Positions 41,089 through 51,245 of a stretch of DNA of 64,000 nucleotides are shown here, piece by piece. Origin of the DNA: Paguma larvata (lineage: Eukaryota; Chordata; Mammalia; Carnivora; Viverridae); contig CM057826.1 in the NCBI GenBank assembly GCA_030068075.1, positions 60,609,312-60,673,311 of the forward strand. Reading direction: 5' to 3'. The position numbers and the translations under genes were made by a program. Under the pieces are notes generated by a model. That model saw nothing but the letters and a program-made list of their open reading frames with translations, had not been told where the DNA came from and made no database searches. Each line of letters begins with the position of its first letter. Positions within the stretch are counted from its first letter, which is position 1.

Positions 41089-41129
41089 TAGCTAGCCACT
41101 CTTGATAGAAAATTTAGACATTCTTTTTT

Positions 41130-41890
41130 TTTTTTTATTTTAATTGTGGTGAAATACAAATAACATAAAATTTACCCTCTTAACTATTTTTAAGTATACA
41201 GTTCAATGATCTTAAGTGTATTCTCAGTGTTGTCAGCTGTCACCCCCACCCATCCCCAGAACACGTCCGCCTTGTACAACGGAAACCTGCACCTGCTAAA
41301 CACCTCCCCATTCCCACCCTCCCCGCCCCGGCACCCACTACAATACTTCCTGTCTCTCTGAGTGTGGCTCCTCTACCTCACCCAAGAGCCATCACGCAAT
41401 ATTTGCCTTTTTGTGTCTGCCTTATTTCGCTCCGCATAGTGTCCTCGAGTTTGAGCCAGGCTGTAGCCTGTGTCAGAATGGCTTCTTTTTTCCGATGCTA
41501 ACTAATATTCCGCTTTTGCCTGTATATGCCACGCTTTCTTTACCTACCCATCTGTCACTGGACACTTGGGCTGCCTTGGCCTCTTGGCTATTGTGAATAA
41601 TGCTGCTATGCACATGAGTGTATGAATATCTCTTTAAAATCCTGCTGTTCATTCTGCGGGGCACGTACCCAGAAGCGGAGCTGCTGGACCGTATGGTGGT
41701 TCTATCTTTAATTGTTTGAGGAATGACTCTGCCGATGTCCGCGGCAGCTGCACCGTTTTATATTCCTCCTCCCCGCAGTGCACAAAGATTCCAGTTTCTC
41801 CACATTTTTGCCATCACTTTTTACACTCTGTGGGTGTGGCTTTTTTTTTTTTTTTAATAGAAGCCACCTTAAGGGTGTGAGGTGGAGATT
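41130..41890 (-). mobile_element. Old LINE-1 3'-end relic (antisense)
   Basis: ttttaattgtggtgaaatacaaataac, gtatacagttcaatgatc, ccttatttcgctccgcatagtgtcc, cttggctattgtgaataatgctgctatgcacatgagtg, acccagaagcggagctgctggaccgtatggtggttctatc and gaagccaccttaagggtgtgagg are in reverse-complement order of a mammalian L1. About 760 bp survive. Confidence 0.88.
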
Positions 41891-42997
41891 TAGGAATCTT
41901 GGCTTAGCCTGTTCTTTTCAACCCAAGCATCATTTTGGGGTCTAAATCTCAGACCACTAATGGAAACAGTGGGTGGACATGACTTTCTGTAATCCTATGT
42001 AACCATTTACCGTCTCCTTGGAGTTACCGGTCTGATAGGCGGTGGAAAGGTGACCACAGTTAATGTGGTGGCCATTCTTTGCCCAGAGTCATGTCACAGT
42101 AGAGAGAGGGAACAGAGTGATGATGAAGTGCTCCTCTGGTCCTCACGTTGGCCTGTGCTGGCACTCACTGGGACGTCCTTGTTCCCACTGTCAATCACAC
42201 GAGCTCCCGCTTAGTCATTGTGCCAGTCATCGTCCCAGCTGCCCGGGACAGAATCCACATTAGCAATTCAAGCAGAGCAGAAGGTGTAAATCTGCACAGA
42301 ATCTCTAGAAAGATCTGAGAACAGACTTAGGTGTCTCACATCCAGGGACAACACAGCCAGGAGAAAGACTAACCACCTTAGGACTCATGCCGTGGAAATG
42401 TACCTCTGTCTACACTGCCTGTCACCTGGCCCTGCGGTGTGGGGACTGGAAACTATAAGTCTCCTCACAGCTGCCCCGGAAGAAGCAGACCCATCCCCAG
42501 CCCTTCTAACCCCTGGATACATCCTTCTACTAGCAAAGGCCTTCTTTTGTGCCCTGCCACCTACAAGTCAGCTGGGCGAAATGGGTGGTGCCTTGCAAGC
42601 CTAATCTACAGTAGAGGTAGAACAGCTCTCGGGGAGCTGAACCAGGCAGTGAGGGGGCAGACGGCAGGCACCGTCACCTGCCGCTCCTGGTTAAAAGCTG
42701 TACATGTCTCTGAGTTACCCTCACGCACCCCCGAAATTATACCACATAGCTTCCCAGCTCTGGGGGTCATCACCTCCCAGGGCTCTCCCTGGAATATGGG
42801 TCACGGCACCCACTGCTCTCAGATCTGGGTAATTCCCTCTTCTTCCTCTCCGGGGAGAACCCACAGCAAGCCTTCGAAGAGACCCGCTGACTTCTAACCT
42901 CTCCTCTCTTCTGCCCTAACTCCTCCTCCAACGCCCAGGAGAATCTCAGTCCGGCTTTGCTGGTGGGGATCGAGTCCTTCTATATCTATATAGTCTC
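41891..42997. other. Unassigned interval
   Basis: No confidently recognised element. The 152-codon + frame (42439-42897) has no domain. The text near 42215-42290 resembles an old repeat edge. No gene. Confidence 0.35.
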
Positions 42998-43085
42998 CCG
43001 CATTTATTGAATGTTCTAGAAGTTTTGCACATTCTCTATAAGGCCTCAACTTTTGAAACTGAAAGGCTTCTGCTTGGCATTCCTT
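42998..43085 (+). mobile_element. MIR 5' fragment
   Basis: ccgcatttattgaatgttctagaagttttgcacattctctataaggcc resembles the MIR 5' half, without a core following it. Confidence 0.35.
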
Positions 43086-43339
43086 CTCGGAGGTGATGAG
43101 TGCGGTGTGCCCACCTGGGCTGTTTTGGATTGAGTGGGGACCAGGGCTGCAAGGAAATGCAAGGACAAGAAAAATCTCAGTTAATCCTTCGACATGTGAT
43201 TCTGCCAAGTTCCGCTGTGTCCTACTCACGCATTTGGCGTCTGGTGTATCACCGATACTATCTTCGCAGGTTGATAACTCTCAGAAGAGGCAGGAGAGAC
43301 AACGCACACCTTAGGCAGTGCAGGCAGGGGCCGGGGGGG

Positions 43340-43490
43340 CGTGTACATTTCACCCAATCTTCACACCCCTGCAGGGCGTGTGTTATCACCTCATATTCTT
43401 GACGGGGGAAAGGCTCCTCTTACAGAGATCACAGAATGACAGGGCAAGAGCTAAGATCCTCCACCCCATGTCTGTCTAATTCCAAATCTG
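43340..43490 (+). mobile_element. MIR-family SINE fragment
   Basis: ttcacccaatcttcacacccctgcagggcgtgtgttatcacctc, ggggaaaggctcctcttacagagatcacagaatgacagggcaagagc, ccatgtctgtctaattcc. Core order matches MIR with decay. Confidence 0.6.
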
Positions 43491-43969
43491 GAGCTTTTGC
43501 CAAGAGCTCTCTCTGTGAATTCACTTGTTTTGAACTTTCTGACATAAAGCGAAATTCATTTTTTTTAATCATCTCTGCCTTGTTGAAGTGGGAATCCAAG
43601 AACACTGCACATTTAGAGTCTGAAGGCTGAATTCCTCTTTGAGTTCTTTAGATAATTCTGATTTCTGCTCATGCCCCTGGCAGAGGAAGGCAGGAGCGTA
43701 ATTAGAACTGCGAAATCTGAAGATAAAGGCAAATTCTCTCTCTCCCTCCTGGGTCTAAGTTTGGCACTCCTGGCAGATGTCAAAACAATGGGTCGTTGGG
43801 GGAGGAGCGGGAGAACACAGCACACACACACCTGCTCATGAGTGCTCTCTGGGACGTCTCAGCTTCTTGCCCCTATTTACCATCCATAAATACCTACGCA
43901 CTGAGCCACACCCTTGGCATGTGTGGTGGCTGGTGCTAGCACTCACCGATGGATGGGCTCTGCTTCCCT
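43491..43969. other. Unassigned interval
   Basis: Ordinary complexity; an ACACAC stretch at about 43818-43831. No gene. Confidence 0.3.
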
Positions 43970-44345
43970 TACACAGCACAGAACCCTGCTCTTCTCCGTC
44001 CTCTGTGGTTGGCCAGGGTCATACGACCAGTCCTAGCCAGAGAAACTGTGAAGGGAAGTGACAGTACCAACTTCTGGACCAAGATATTGACAAGTCCTTC
44101 CAGTCCTTCCCAGTCTCTTTCTTCCTGGAACATGGCAGAAGTGGAGGGGACCTTGTGTTAGGATGATGCAGCCACAGCTCAAAGAAGCAAGAACGGCTGA
44201 GTTGCAGACAAGTTCCCCTAGAAAGTTGCCCAGATCCCACTGGACTTGGCAAAAAAGCATAAAACAGATCTTTGCTGTATTGAGTCTCTGAGATCTGGGG
44301 GACTGTAATGACGCCAGTGTAACCTAGCTTCTCTGGACTAATGCT
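43970..44345 (+). mobile_element. Old mammalian repeat, family unresolved
   Basis: ggttggccagggtcatacgacc, tttcttcctggaacatggcagaag, and the ending attgagtctctgagatctgggggactgtaatgacgccagtgtaacctagc match a common old repeat 3' end ('gccactgagatttgggggttgt…cataacctagc'). LTR or LINE origin cannot be told by eye. Confidence 0.5.
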
Positions 44346-44545
44346 GCATGCCAAAGCAAGATTTCCCTAATTTTCCTTAGTACTAGGCTGCTGTGGGCTT
44401 TCCTTAGAACCTACCGAGGGTCCAGTAACCAGCCATACAGATCCCAGCCTGGGGGCTGGCCAGAGCATCTGCTTTCCCAGCAAATGCAGGAGGACTAGAA
44501 AGCAACATCCCAATTCATAAGGATATTAGAGATTTTTTTTGGCCC

Positions 44546-45024
44546 TGTGGTAGGCTGACAAATGCCTCTCCTCCCAGAGAAGTTCACATTCTAATCTCCT
44601 CAACCTGCGAGCGTGAACTTATATGACCAAAGGGTGTTGCAGATCTGCAGAAGTGAAGGATCTTGAGACGTGAGATGGTGCTAGGATCCCAATGTTCTCC
44701 TCGTGCTCCTTATAAAAGGGGTGCGAGAGGAATCAGTCAGAGGAGAAAACCCACTGAAGTTAGAAATGGAGACCAGAGTGGTGTGCTTTGAAGATGGAAC
44801 AAGAAGCCAGCAGCTGGGAAATACTGGCGGCCCCTACAAGCTGGGAAGTCAGGAAACACCTTCTCCTCTTAGATCCTCCGGAAGGACCCGGTCCTGCTGA
44901 CATTTTGACTTTTAGCCCAGGGAGACTGGGGTCATACTTCTGTAACTGTGAGAGAACAAATTTAGATGGTTTTGAGCCACTACATTTGTGGTCATTGATT
45001 TCAGCAGTAATAAGGAAACAGATA
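44546..45024 (+). mobile_element. Old LTR-like element, near full length
   Basis: Starts tgtggtaggctgacaaatgcc, then caaagggtgttgcagatctgc, gaaggatcttgagacg, gctccttataaaaggggtgc (TATA-like ATAAAAG region), gctttgaagatggaacaagaagccagcagctggg, ctcctcttagatcctccggaagg, tcttttagcccagggagactgg-like text, and ends cagcagtaataaggaaac. No internal viral sequence. Family is MLT/MaLR-like by memory only. Confidence 0.75.
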
Positions 45025-45529
45025 CTCTTGTCAAGCCAACAAACGCCTTTACTATGGAGTCAGTCGCACGATGTAATCCAGGGAGTTTTTTGCCTTCCTG
45101 GTAACCTCTAAACTGTGACAACCTGGAAGTGAACCCCAGATCTCAAGGCAAGGGGGTCGAGGATGTCGTCAAGGAAGGGTGATCATGATTAACCATGACA
45201 TTTAAGCGAAGGGAAGAGGGGATGTGAAGGGGTAAGGGACAATGAACGACAAGTTGATAAGACTGTAGGCCCTGCGTGGTGGAAGGTTGTGGGTTTGGAG
45301 TACAAGAGGGACTGAGCTGAGAAGTCAGGGGACAGGGAAAGAAGACAAAGTATCCAAAACCCCCTTTACCCCTGGGATTTCTGCTTTCTCACCTCTGTGA
45401 CTTTGCCCGTGTCATTCCGTGTGTGATGCATTCCAAAGACACACCTTCTGTGGATACCCACATACTGGACAAATCTCCAGTATCCAATCCCCTCTCCCAG
45501 TCATACCTACATTGCCTGGATGTTGAAGT
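45025..45529. other. Unassigned interval
   Basis: No element or gene recognised. Confidence 0.3.
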
Positions 45530-45840
45530 TTAGGTGAGATTGGCTCCACCCGTGGCTCTACGGTTGAGCTCTTATTGGCTTGAGTCTGGCCACAGAGACA
45601 GGTTCAAGGACGGACATATAACCTAACTCAGGCCAGTCAGAGCCAACAAGGCTCACCTTTAGGTTATTGGTTCACATTAATTAGTACAGAAGATTTTCTT
45701 TCTTAACTATTGGACTTGAATATGGAAGCACATGACCCGGGAAATTGCAGGCAGATAACGTGCAGCCCTGAGCCTATGGGACTAAAACCATTCTGAGTTG
45801 GCAGAAATGTAAATGCTAGACTCTACTATTAGAGCAGTTG
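45530..45840 (+). mobile_element. Old mammalian repeat, family unresolved (5' part)
   Basis: ctcaggccagtcagagccaac, ggacttgaatatggaagcacatgaccc and gccctgagcctatggg recall the 5' half of the family whose 3' half is at 60120-60505. Confidence 0.4.
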
Positions 45841-46484
45841 GATTGTGCCTTACCTGAAGGTGACACTGAACAATTCAGTTAGGCAAGGCACTCAAATCTA
45901 TTGTTAATGGTTATTCTCTTCCCCACCAACACTCTCCCAAATCCAATGGTCCAAAACCTCTAGAAGGTGGGGGGGACCCTTTTCCTTTGATAATCCCTCC
46001 TCTTTTGGTTTTAGGTTCCCAGGATATATGCAGATAAAGTCACTGGGAATTTTCTTTTCTCGCATAGCGTTTCTCTTCAAAAACAAAAACCCATAAGGAA
46101 GATACTAAAATAAAGTTCCGAGCCTACAAATAACTATATAACAGAACTTTGTTTTCTATTTATCTTCACAAATTCTTTCAAAGGAGAATGAAAAGGAGCA
46201 AGAGGGAGAGGAACGCGTCCCGTTAAATGAAGCTGGAGAGAGGTGGAATGAGTCCTGTTAGATGCAGCAGGAGCTGGAGACCAGTGAATTATTCTGCTTA
46301 ACGGAGGGAGAAGATGTTTGCATTTTCGGAGCAGCTCAAGAGGCAAGGGAGGGAGTGGCAATGAAGATACAGGTGATAGACGGAGGCGGTGGTCAACAGA
46401 AATTCTCCAAGGCCAGTGAGAGGGAGGGGGGTGGGAGAAAAGGACGTTCGTCTGGTCCTTGCTCTGTTCCAGTCAGCACTCTCC
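45841..46484. other. Unassigned AT-richer interval
   Basis: Includes cagataaagtcactgggaattttc and ctaaaataaagttccgagcc. Purine-rich toward 46190-46450. No element or exon supported. Confidence 0.3.
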
Positions 46485-46565
46485 ATCTTGAGTAAAGTCA
46501 ACGGCACCCACAGAATAGGTGCTGATGGGTATTTATCAGTTGAATACGTGAGTGGATGTAACCAA
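46485..46565 (+). mobile_element. LINE2 (L2) terminal fragment
   Basis: cacccacagaataggtgctgatgggtatttatcagttgaatacgtgagtgg is a decayed L2 3' terminus. Confidence 0.5.
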
Positions 46566-46964
46566 AGTTACAAAGACTTCACAAATGAACATCAAGAAAA
46601 AAGAACTCTGGGCTTAAGCAAATTGCTGGGTGATAAACCTTGAAGGTGTCAGCTTCGATGAGTGAGCGAGGGTGAACCCCACGCAAATGCTGTTCCCAAA
46701 CGTAGAGAAGCCTGCCAAAAGTGCACCCCAATCCCAAAGGCTTCAATGATATGAAGATAGAACGAAGGAAATAGAATCGCAACTGACACGGGGTCTCTTT
46801 CCATACAGAAGCAGCAGCAGGTGACTTTCCTAACAAGTCAGTTCCCACCTGGTCCGTTCCAGTGACGAGACTGGAAACTGCGGTCCCCCAGGCCAGAGGC
46901 TGCGAGGACACATTGGTGTTTAAAGGACAGAAAACAGCGGGAGCGGCGTAGGCATTTTTCAGGA
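46566..46964. other. Unassigned interval
   Basis: A 168-codon antisense frame (46579-47085) crosses it into an L2 relic; not coding. Confidence 0.3.
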
Positions 46965-47205
46965 CAGAATCCGTCCGTTCATTCAACCACATCAGCGCAC
47001 AAAGATTCTCACAATCTCTGCACTCACCGAGTTTGTAGTCCGGCAGGGGGAAATGACAAGCAACTATAAAAATAAACGGAGACATTTACAATTTTACTTT
47101 ATAAAGATAAATTAGAAATTCCCAGAAGGGGATGGAGGAGTCTTCCCCAGTCTGGGGCATCAGGAAGGGCTTCCCTGAGGGCAATGGAGAAAGTCACATT
47201 GTGAC
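46965..47205 (-). mobile_element. LINE2 (L2) relic (antisense)
   Basis: gttcattcaaccacatcagcgc, ctctgcactcaccgagtttgtagtccggcagggggaaatgac, and ggcatcaggaagggcttccctgagggc follow the reverse complement of the L2 3' end. Confidence 0.7.
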
Positions 47206-47390
47206 TCTCCCGGGCCCTGGGCACTTCCGCCTTCCGGGGGCTCTTCATCCATTAAAACACGGATATAGATTTAAATTTGTTAGGACTGTGTTGGTAGGCT
47301 GATGAAAAATCAGTATCATTCAGAATGGATTCATAATTATGTATGTTCATTATTATCTTATCATTGGTTTTCTTATTTCAAAATAAAGTA

Positions 47391-47690
47391 GGGCGCCTGG
47401 GTGGCTCCGTCGGTTAAGTGTCTAGCTCTTGATTTCTGCTCGGGTCATGACTTCGCCGTTCTTGGGATCGAGTCCTGAGCCCAAGCGTGGAGACTGCTTG
47501 AGATTCTCTCTCTCTCTCTCTCTCTCTCTTTTTCTTTCTCTCTCTGTCCCTTTCCTGTTTGCGCACAACTCACTGCTTCTTTCTCTTTCTCTCTCTGAAT
47601 AAAATAAAATAAAATAAAATAAAACAAAACAAAACAAAATAAAACAAAATAAAATAAAACAAAATAAAATAAAACAAAATAAAATAAAAC
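47391..47690 (+). mobile_element. CAN-SINE with long (AAAAT/AAAAC)n tail
   Basis: gggcgcctgggtggctccgtcggttaagtg, tcttgatttctgctcgggtcatgac, ggagactgcttgagattctc, a CT-rich stretch, then ctctctgaataaaataaaat. The tail is about 95 bases of five-base units, with AAAAT and AAAAC mixed in a partly regular order (47598-47690). The 'cttgagattctc' body marks yet another SINE subfamily. Confidence 0.96.
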
Positions 47691-47697
47691 GAAAACT

Positions 47698-48235
47698 TTC
47701 CCTCCTGACTTTATTGAGGAATAATTGACAAATATAATTGTACATTACGATTACAATAGTACATTATGGAATTATGACCAAGATCAAGAAAGATGGCATT
47801 TCCATCACCTCACGTAGTCACCTTTCTGTGTGCGTCTGTGCGTGCGCGCGTGTTCCGAAAACTCGAGATCTACTCTTAGCAATTTTCAAGTCGACGGTAG
47901 CATATTGTTAGCGGTAGCCACCACGCAGTACATTCGAGCCTCAGAACTTACTCTTCTTACAACTGAACGTTTGTACCTTTGACCGGCATCTCCCCTTTTG
48001 CTCCGACTTCCTGGCAATCACCATTCTATTTTCTGTTTCCGCGAAGTTGGCTTTTTTAATTTTTATTTTCTCAGGTTCCAAATACAAGTGGCACCACACA
48101 GAATTTGTCTCTCTCTGTCTGGCTTATTTCACGCAGCCTAATGCCCTTCAGATCCGTTCACGTTGCCACAAATGGCAAACGTCCTCCTTTTTTGTGGCTG
48201 AATAATATTCCGTGGTGTATATGCACTGTATTAAA
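47698..48235 (-). mobile_element. Old LINE-1 3'-end relic (antisense)
   Basis: ctttattgaggaataattgac, gtacattacgattacaatagtac, cctggcaatcaccattctattttctg, ggcttatttcacgcagcctaatgccc, and tttttgtggctgaataatattccgtggtgtatatg follow the reverse complement of L1. Confidence 0.88.
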
Positions 48236-48464
48236 CTGAAGACATTTTGTGAATACATGACGCTTTTAGGACACGATGCTGCTTATGCCGAATGGATGCT
48301 CTGGCCCCGGAAAAGCGTTCGAGTTGAGAAGGTAAGAGAATAAGGCCGGGGGTCCCTGCAGGACGGAGACAGCTTGTACCATGGCCTTTAATCGATGGAG
48401 CCTGGAGCGGCCGGGAGGGGAGAGGCGAAGCAGAAAAACCCCACAGGGGGCACACTGTGGGAAT
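48236..48464. other. Unassigned short interval
   Basis: Nothing recognised. Confidence 0.3.
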
Positions 48465-48476
48465 GGGATTTGTTTT

Positions 48477-48690
48477 TCTTTTTTTAATGTTTATTTATTT
48501 AATTTTTTGAGAGACCGAGCTGTGAGCAGGGGAGGGGCAGAGAGAGAGGGAGCCGCAGAATCCGAAGCAGGCTCCAGGCTCCGATGAGCCATCAGCACAG
48601 AGCCCGACACAGGGCTCGAACCCGTGAACTGTGAGATCGTGACCTGAGCCGAAGTGGGAGGCTTAACTGACTGAGCCACCCAGGCGTCCC
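48477..48690 (-). mobile_element. Full-length feline CAN-SINE with 12-bp duplication
   Basis: ttaatgtttatttatttaattttttgagag, purine tract, gaagcaggctccaggctccgatgagcc (small insertion in the usual ggctctgagcc), head cttaactgactgagccacccaggcgtccc. Flanks GGGATTTGTTTT / GGGATTTGCTTT (48465-48476, 48691-48702). Confidence 0.96.
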
Positions 48691-48702
48691 GGGATTTGCT
48701 TT

Positions 48703-49107
48703 CATGTTTACTCTGGCCACGAACATGGCACAATCCTTCTGTCTTTGGGTCCACGTCAGATCTTCCCATCCTGGACCGTTCTCTATCCTTGCCTTCTCTG
48801 AGCTACCACACCCTTTGATCTGTCCCGCTGGGGTCTGATACCTGTCACAACTATGTGTTCCTAACCGATCTGTGCCTGTCAAGACTGGCACATCCTGGTC
48901 TCTTCCAACTTTAGGAAACCACCCCCCCTCCCAGATCCTGGTGCTACTCCAACTGCACCTCTAACTCGCAGAGTATCTTTTGGGTGACCAAAGATAATTC
49001 TCTTAAAATCTCATTCGTTCCTCTATGTCTATACAGGGATATTGGTGTGTCCGTCTCCCCTTTGAATGTTTGGATCTCTTGGGGTGGGAAATTGCATACT
49101 ATTCATC
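48703..49107. other. Unassigned interval
   Basis: CT-rich, possibly an old LINE relic, not assignable. Confidence 0.3.
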
Positions 49108-49200
49108 CCCAAACCTCAGCTTCCTCCCCTGGAGAGCGGGGATAACTTCCACCTTGGAAGACAACAGGGAGAGTTACATGAAATAACGAATGCCACGTGC
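49108..49200 (-). mobile_element. MIR fragment (antisense)
   Basis: cctcagcttcctcccctggagagcggggataacttccaccttg followed by gttacatgaaataacg matches the reverse complement of MIR. Confidence 0.7.
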
Positions 49201-49221
49201 GTGTTGAAAAAGAAGGGAAAA

Positions 49222-49440
49222 GGGCGCCCGGGTGGCTCAGTTGGTTGAGCATCCTTTTTTTTTTTCCGACTGTTGATTTCGGTTCAAGTCATGATCTTGC
49301 AGTTGGTGAGTTCCAGCCCCATGTTGGGCTCTGTGTGGACAGCATGGAGCCCGCTTGGGATTCTCTCTCCCTCTCTTTCTCTGCCCCTCCCCTGCTCACT
49401 CATGTGTGTGCACCCTCTCTCTCAAAAGAAATAAACTTAG
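49222..49440 (+). mobile_element. CAN-SINE ('gggattct' subfamily) with an internal T run
   Basis: gggcgcccgggtggctcagttggttgagcatcc, then twelve T replacing part of the head, then gactgttgatttcggttcaagtcatgatc, gagcccgcttgggattctc, CT tract and aaaagaaataaac. The T run interrupts the segment between polymerase III boxes A and B. Confidence 0.95.
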
Positions 49441-49589
49441 AAGAACGGAAGAATGGAAACGGAATGAATGAACAAACACATGAAACATGAAAATTATGCT
49501 AAGGCAGGACGAAGGAAGGGTGAGGGGAGAGGGGAGGAGGGGAGGAAAGAACCAGAATGATTTCCCTCTGCGTTCTCTGCAATGGCAAA

Positions 49590-49780
49590 GCAAAGACAGC
49601 CCCCAGAGCGCGGGCTTCCGAGGGGTGTGGGCTGCCAGCAGAGCTGTGATTCCCAGGCTGTTAATTGCCGCAGTGTTTGCTTCTCTCCCCAAGGCATTCT
49701 GGCTCCAGTTCCAGCATTTTCTCCCCCCACCCCGTTTAAGATGCTTCAAATGTGTAAATATCTCAAAGAATGTTAAATCC
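49590..49780. promoter_or_regulatory. Non-repetitive block, possible conserved non-coding element
   Basis: gtgattcccaggctgttaattgccgcagtg, ccaaggcattctggctcc and cgtttaagatgcttcaaatgtg are not part of any repeat I recognise, and the block contains a TTAATTGC homeodomain-like motif. Weak evidence; conservation needed. Confidence 0.22.
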
Positions 49781-50099
49781 CTACCGGAGGGAGGGGTGGA
49801 GGGATGAGATGGGGGGGGGGGCCGTGTGGGCAAAGGGAGGACGGGTGCTGGGAGGCGAGAAGAAAAGCAGGTGGGCGGAGTCATCTCTGAGGCAGGCGCC
49901 GCACCCGCCCAGCCCCCACCCTTCCTGCTGGCCCTGCAGGGGTAAGTAACACCGAGCAGTGCAGTGATCGCTGTAACCCGGGCCACCTGGACCGATTTTC
50001 TGATTACCCTTGGGAACCACGGAATACCTTAGAAGGTAATGCAATGGGAAGAAAAGTCTACCCCTCAGAAAGTCCAACCTTCATGACAATTGCTGCGCG

Positions 50100-50440
50100 G
50101 GCCGAACTTTGCTGAGGGCTCCCTGTTTGCCAGGCGCGGTGCAAAGCTTTTCTCCAACTGATCTTTATAACCAGGACAGAGAGACTAGGGCGGGGCCGGT
50201 GAAGGGCCTAGGATGCCAAATCTAAAGAGTGCTCCCTGCGTCCAAAGTGAGAGTCTGTGCCGTCTTCGATTCTGTGCCCTCTTGTCCCTGTCTTGGCTTG
50301 GCTTGTAAAAATATCTCTTCATACAAGATCCCTCTTCCCCTTCTACAGATGGGAGGACTGAGGCGCAGAGAGGCTAAGTAATCCGAAGTCACACAAAAGG
50401 TGGAGATCCAGGGTTCAGACGCATAGCCGCAGCGACAAAC
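50100..50440 (+). mobile_element. MIR relic interrupted in the middle
   Basis: 5' part 50105-50190: ctttgctgagggctccctgtttgccaggcgcggtgcaaagc. 3' part 50330-50440: ctacagatgggaggactgaggcgcagagaggctaagtaatccgaagtcacacaaaaggtggagatccaggg. About 140 bp of unrelated sequence separate them, so it may be one interrupted MIR or two adjacent ones. Confidence 0.7.
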
Positions 50441-50837
50441 CTGCACCCAGTATATGGCTTCGGGATGGCCAGAGCGCTTGGCCCCGGGACAGACCTTCTG
50501 AACCAGAAGGGTTGCAAAAACATGTCTCCTCCCTCTGTGATGTTTTTCAATTCATCCTCCACTGCACCCCACTCCCAGCTCCCCAAGACGGGACGGGAAC
50601 TGCGGCACGGGGAGGCTGGGTGGGCATGAGCCAGAGAGACGGGTCCCCTCCTCCTGGAAGGCCTCCCTCACCACCCGGCCAGCACTCTGCACGGACACCT
50701 TCGGGTCCACCCTGGCTCAGGACGCCTCCCCTATGCCCCAAGTCCACGGGCCAAGCAAACAGTTAGAATTCTACAAGACTTCCTTGCCAGTTGGAAAGAA
50801 AGGAGAGCATTCTAAAACAGAGGCAGAGTATTTTTTC
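50441..50837. other. Unassigned interval
   Basis: GC-rich, no recognised element or exon. Confidence 0.3.
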
Positions 50838-51245
50838 TTTCAAACAGTTTATTGAGATACAGTTCACCCATTTGGAGTGTAAAATTCAGTGGCTTTAAAC
50901 AAATTCACCATGATCAATTTTAGAGCCTTTTAATCACCCCCAAGAGAAACCCCCCCACCCCTTAGCTATCACCCATCAGACTTCCCAGCCCCCGTCAACC
51001 ACGAACCTACTAATCTTCCTCTGTCTCTCTCCGTCTACTCGGGACCTCTCATATAAATGGAATTATACACTAAGTGGCCTTCTGTGTCTGGCTGCTTTCA
51101 CTTGGCACGCTTGCAAGGTTCATCCAAGTCACAGTACTTCATTCCTTTTTATGGCTAAATACTATTCCGTCTCAAGAGGTGCACTTAAAAAAATCCATCC
51201 ACAGGCGGATGGACATTCGGGTTGTTGGGTGGCTTTTTTGCGGGT
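50838..51245 (-). mobile_element. Old LINE-1 3'-end relic (antisense)
   Basis: cagtttattgagatacagttcacccatttgg, ttcagtggctttaaacaaattcacc, tataaatggaattatacactaagtggcc, ttcatccaagtcacagtacttcattcctttttatggctaaatactattccg and ggatggacattcgggttgttg, all in reverse-complement L1 order. Confidence 0.85.
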
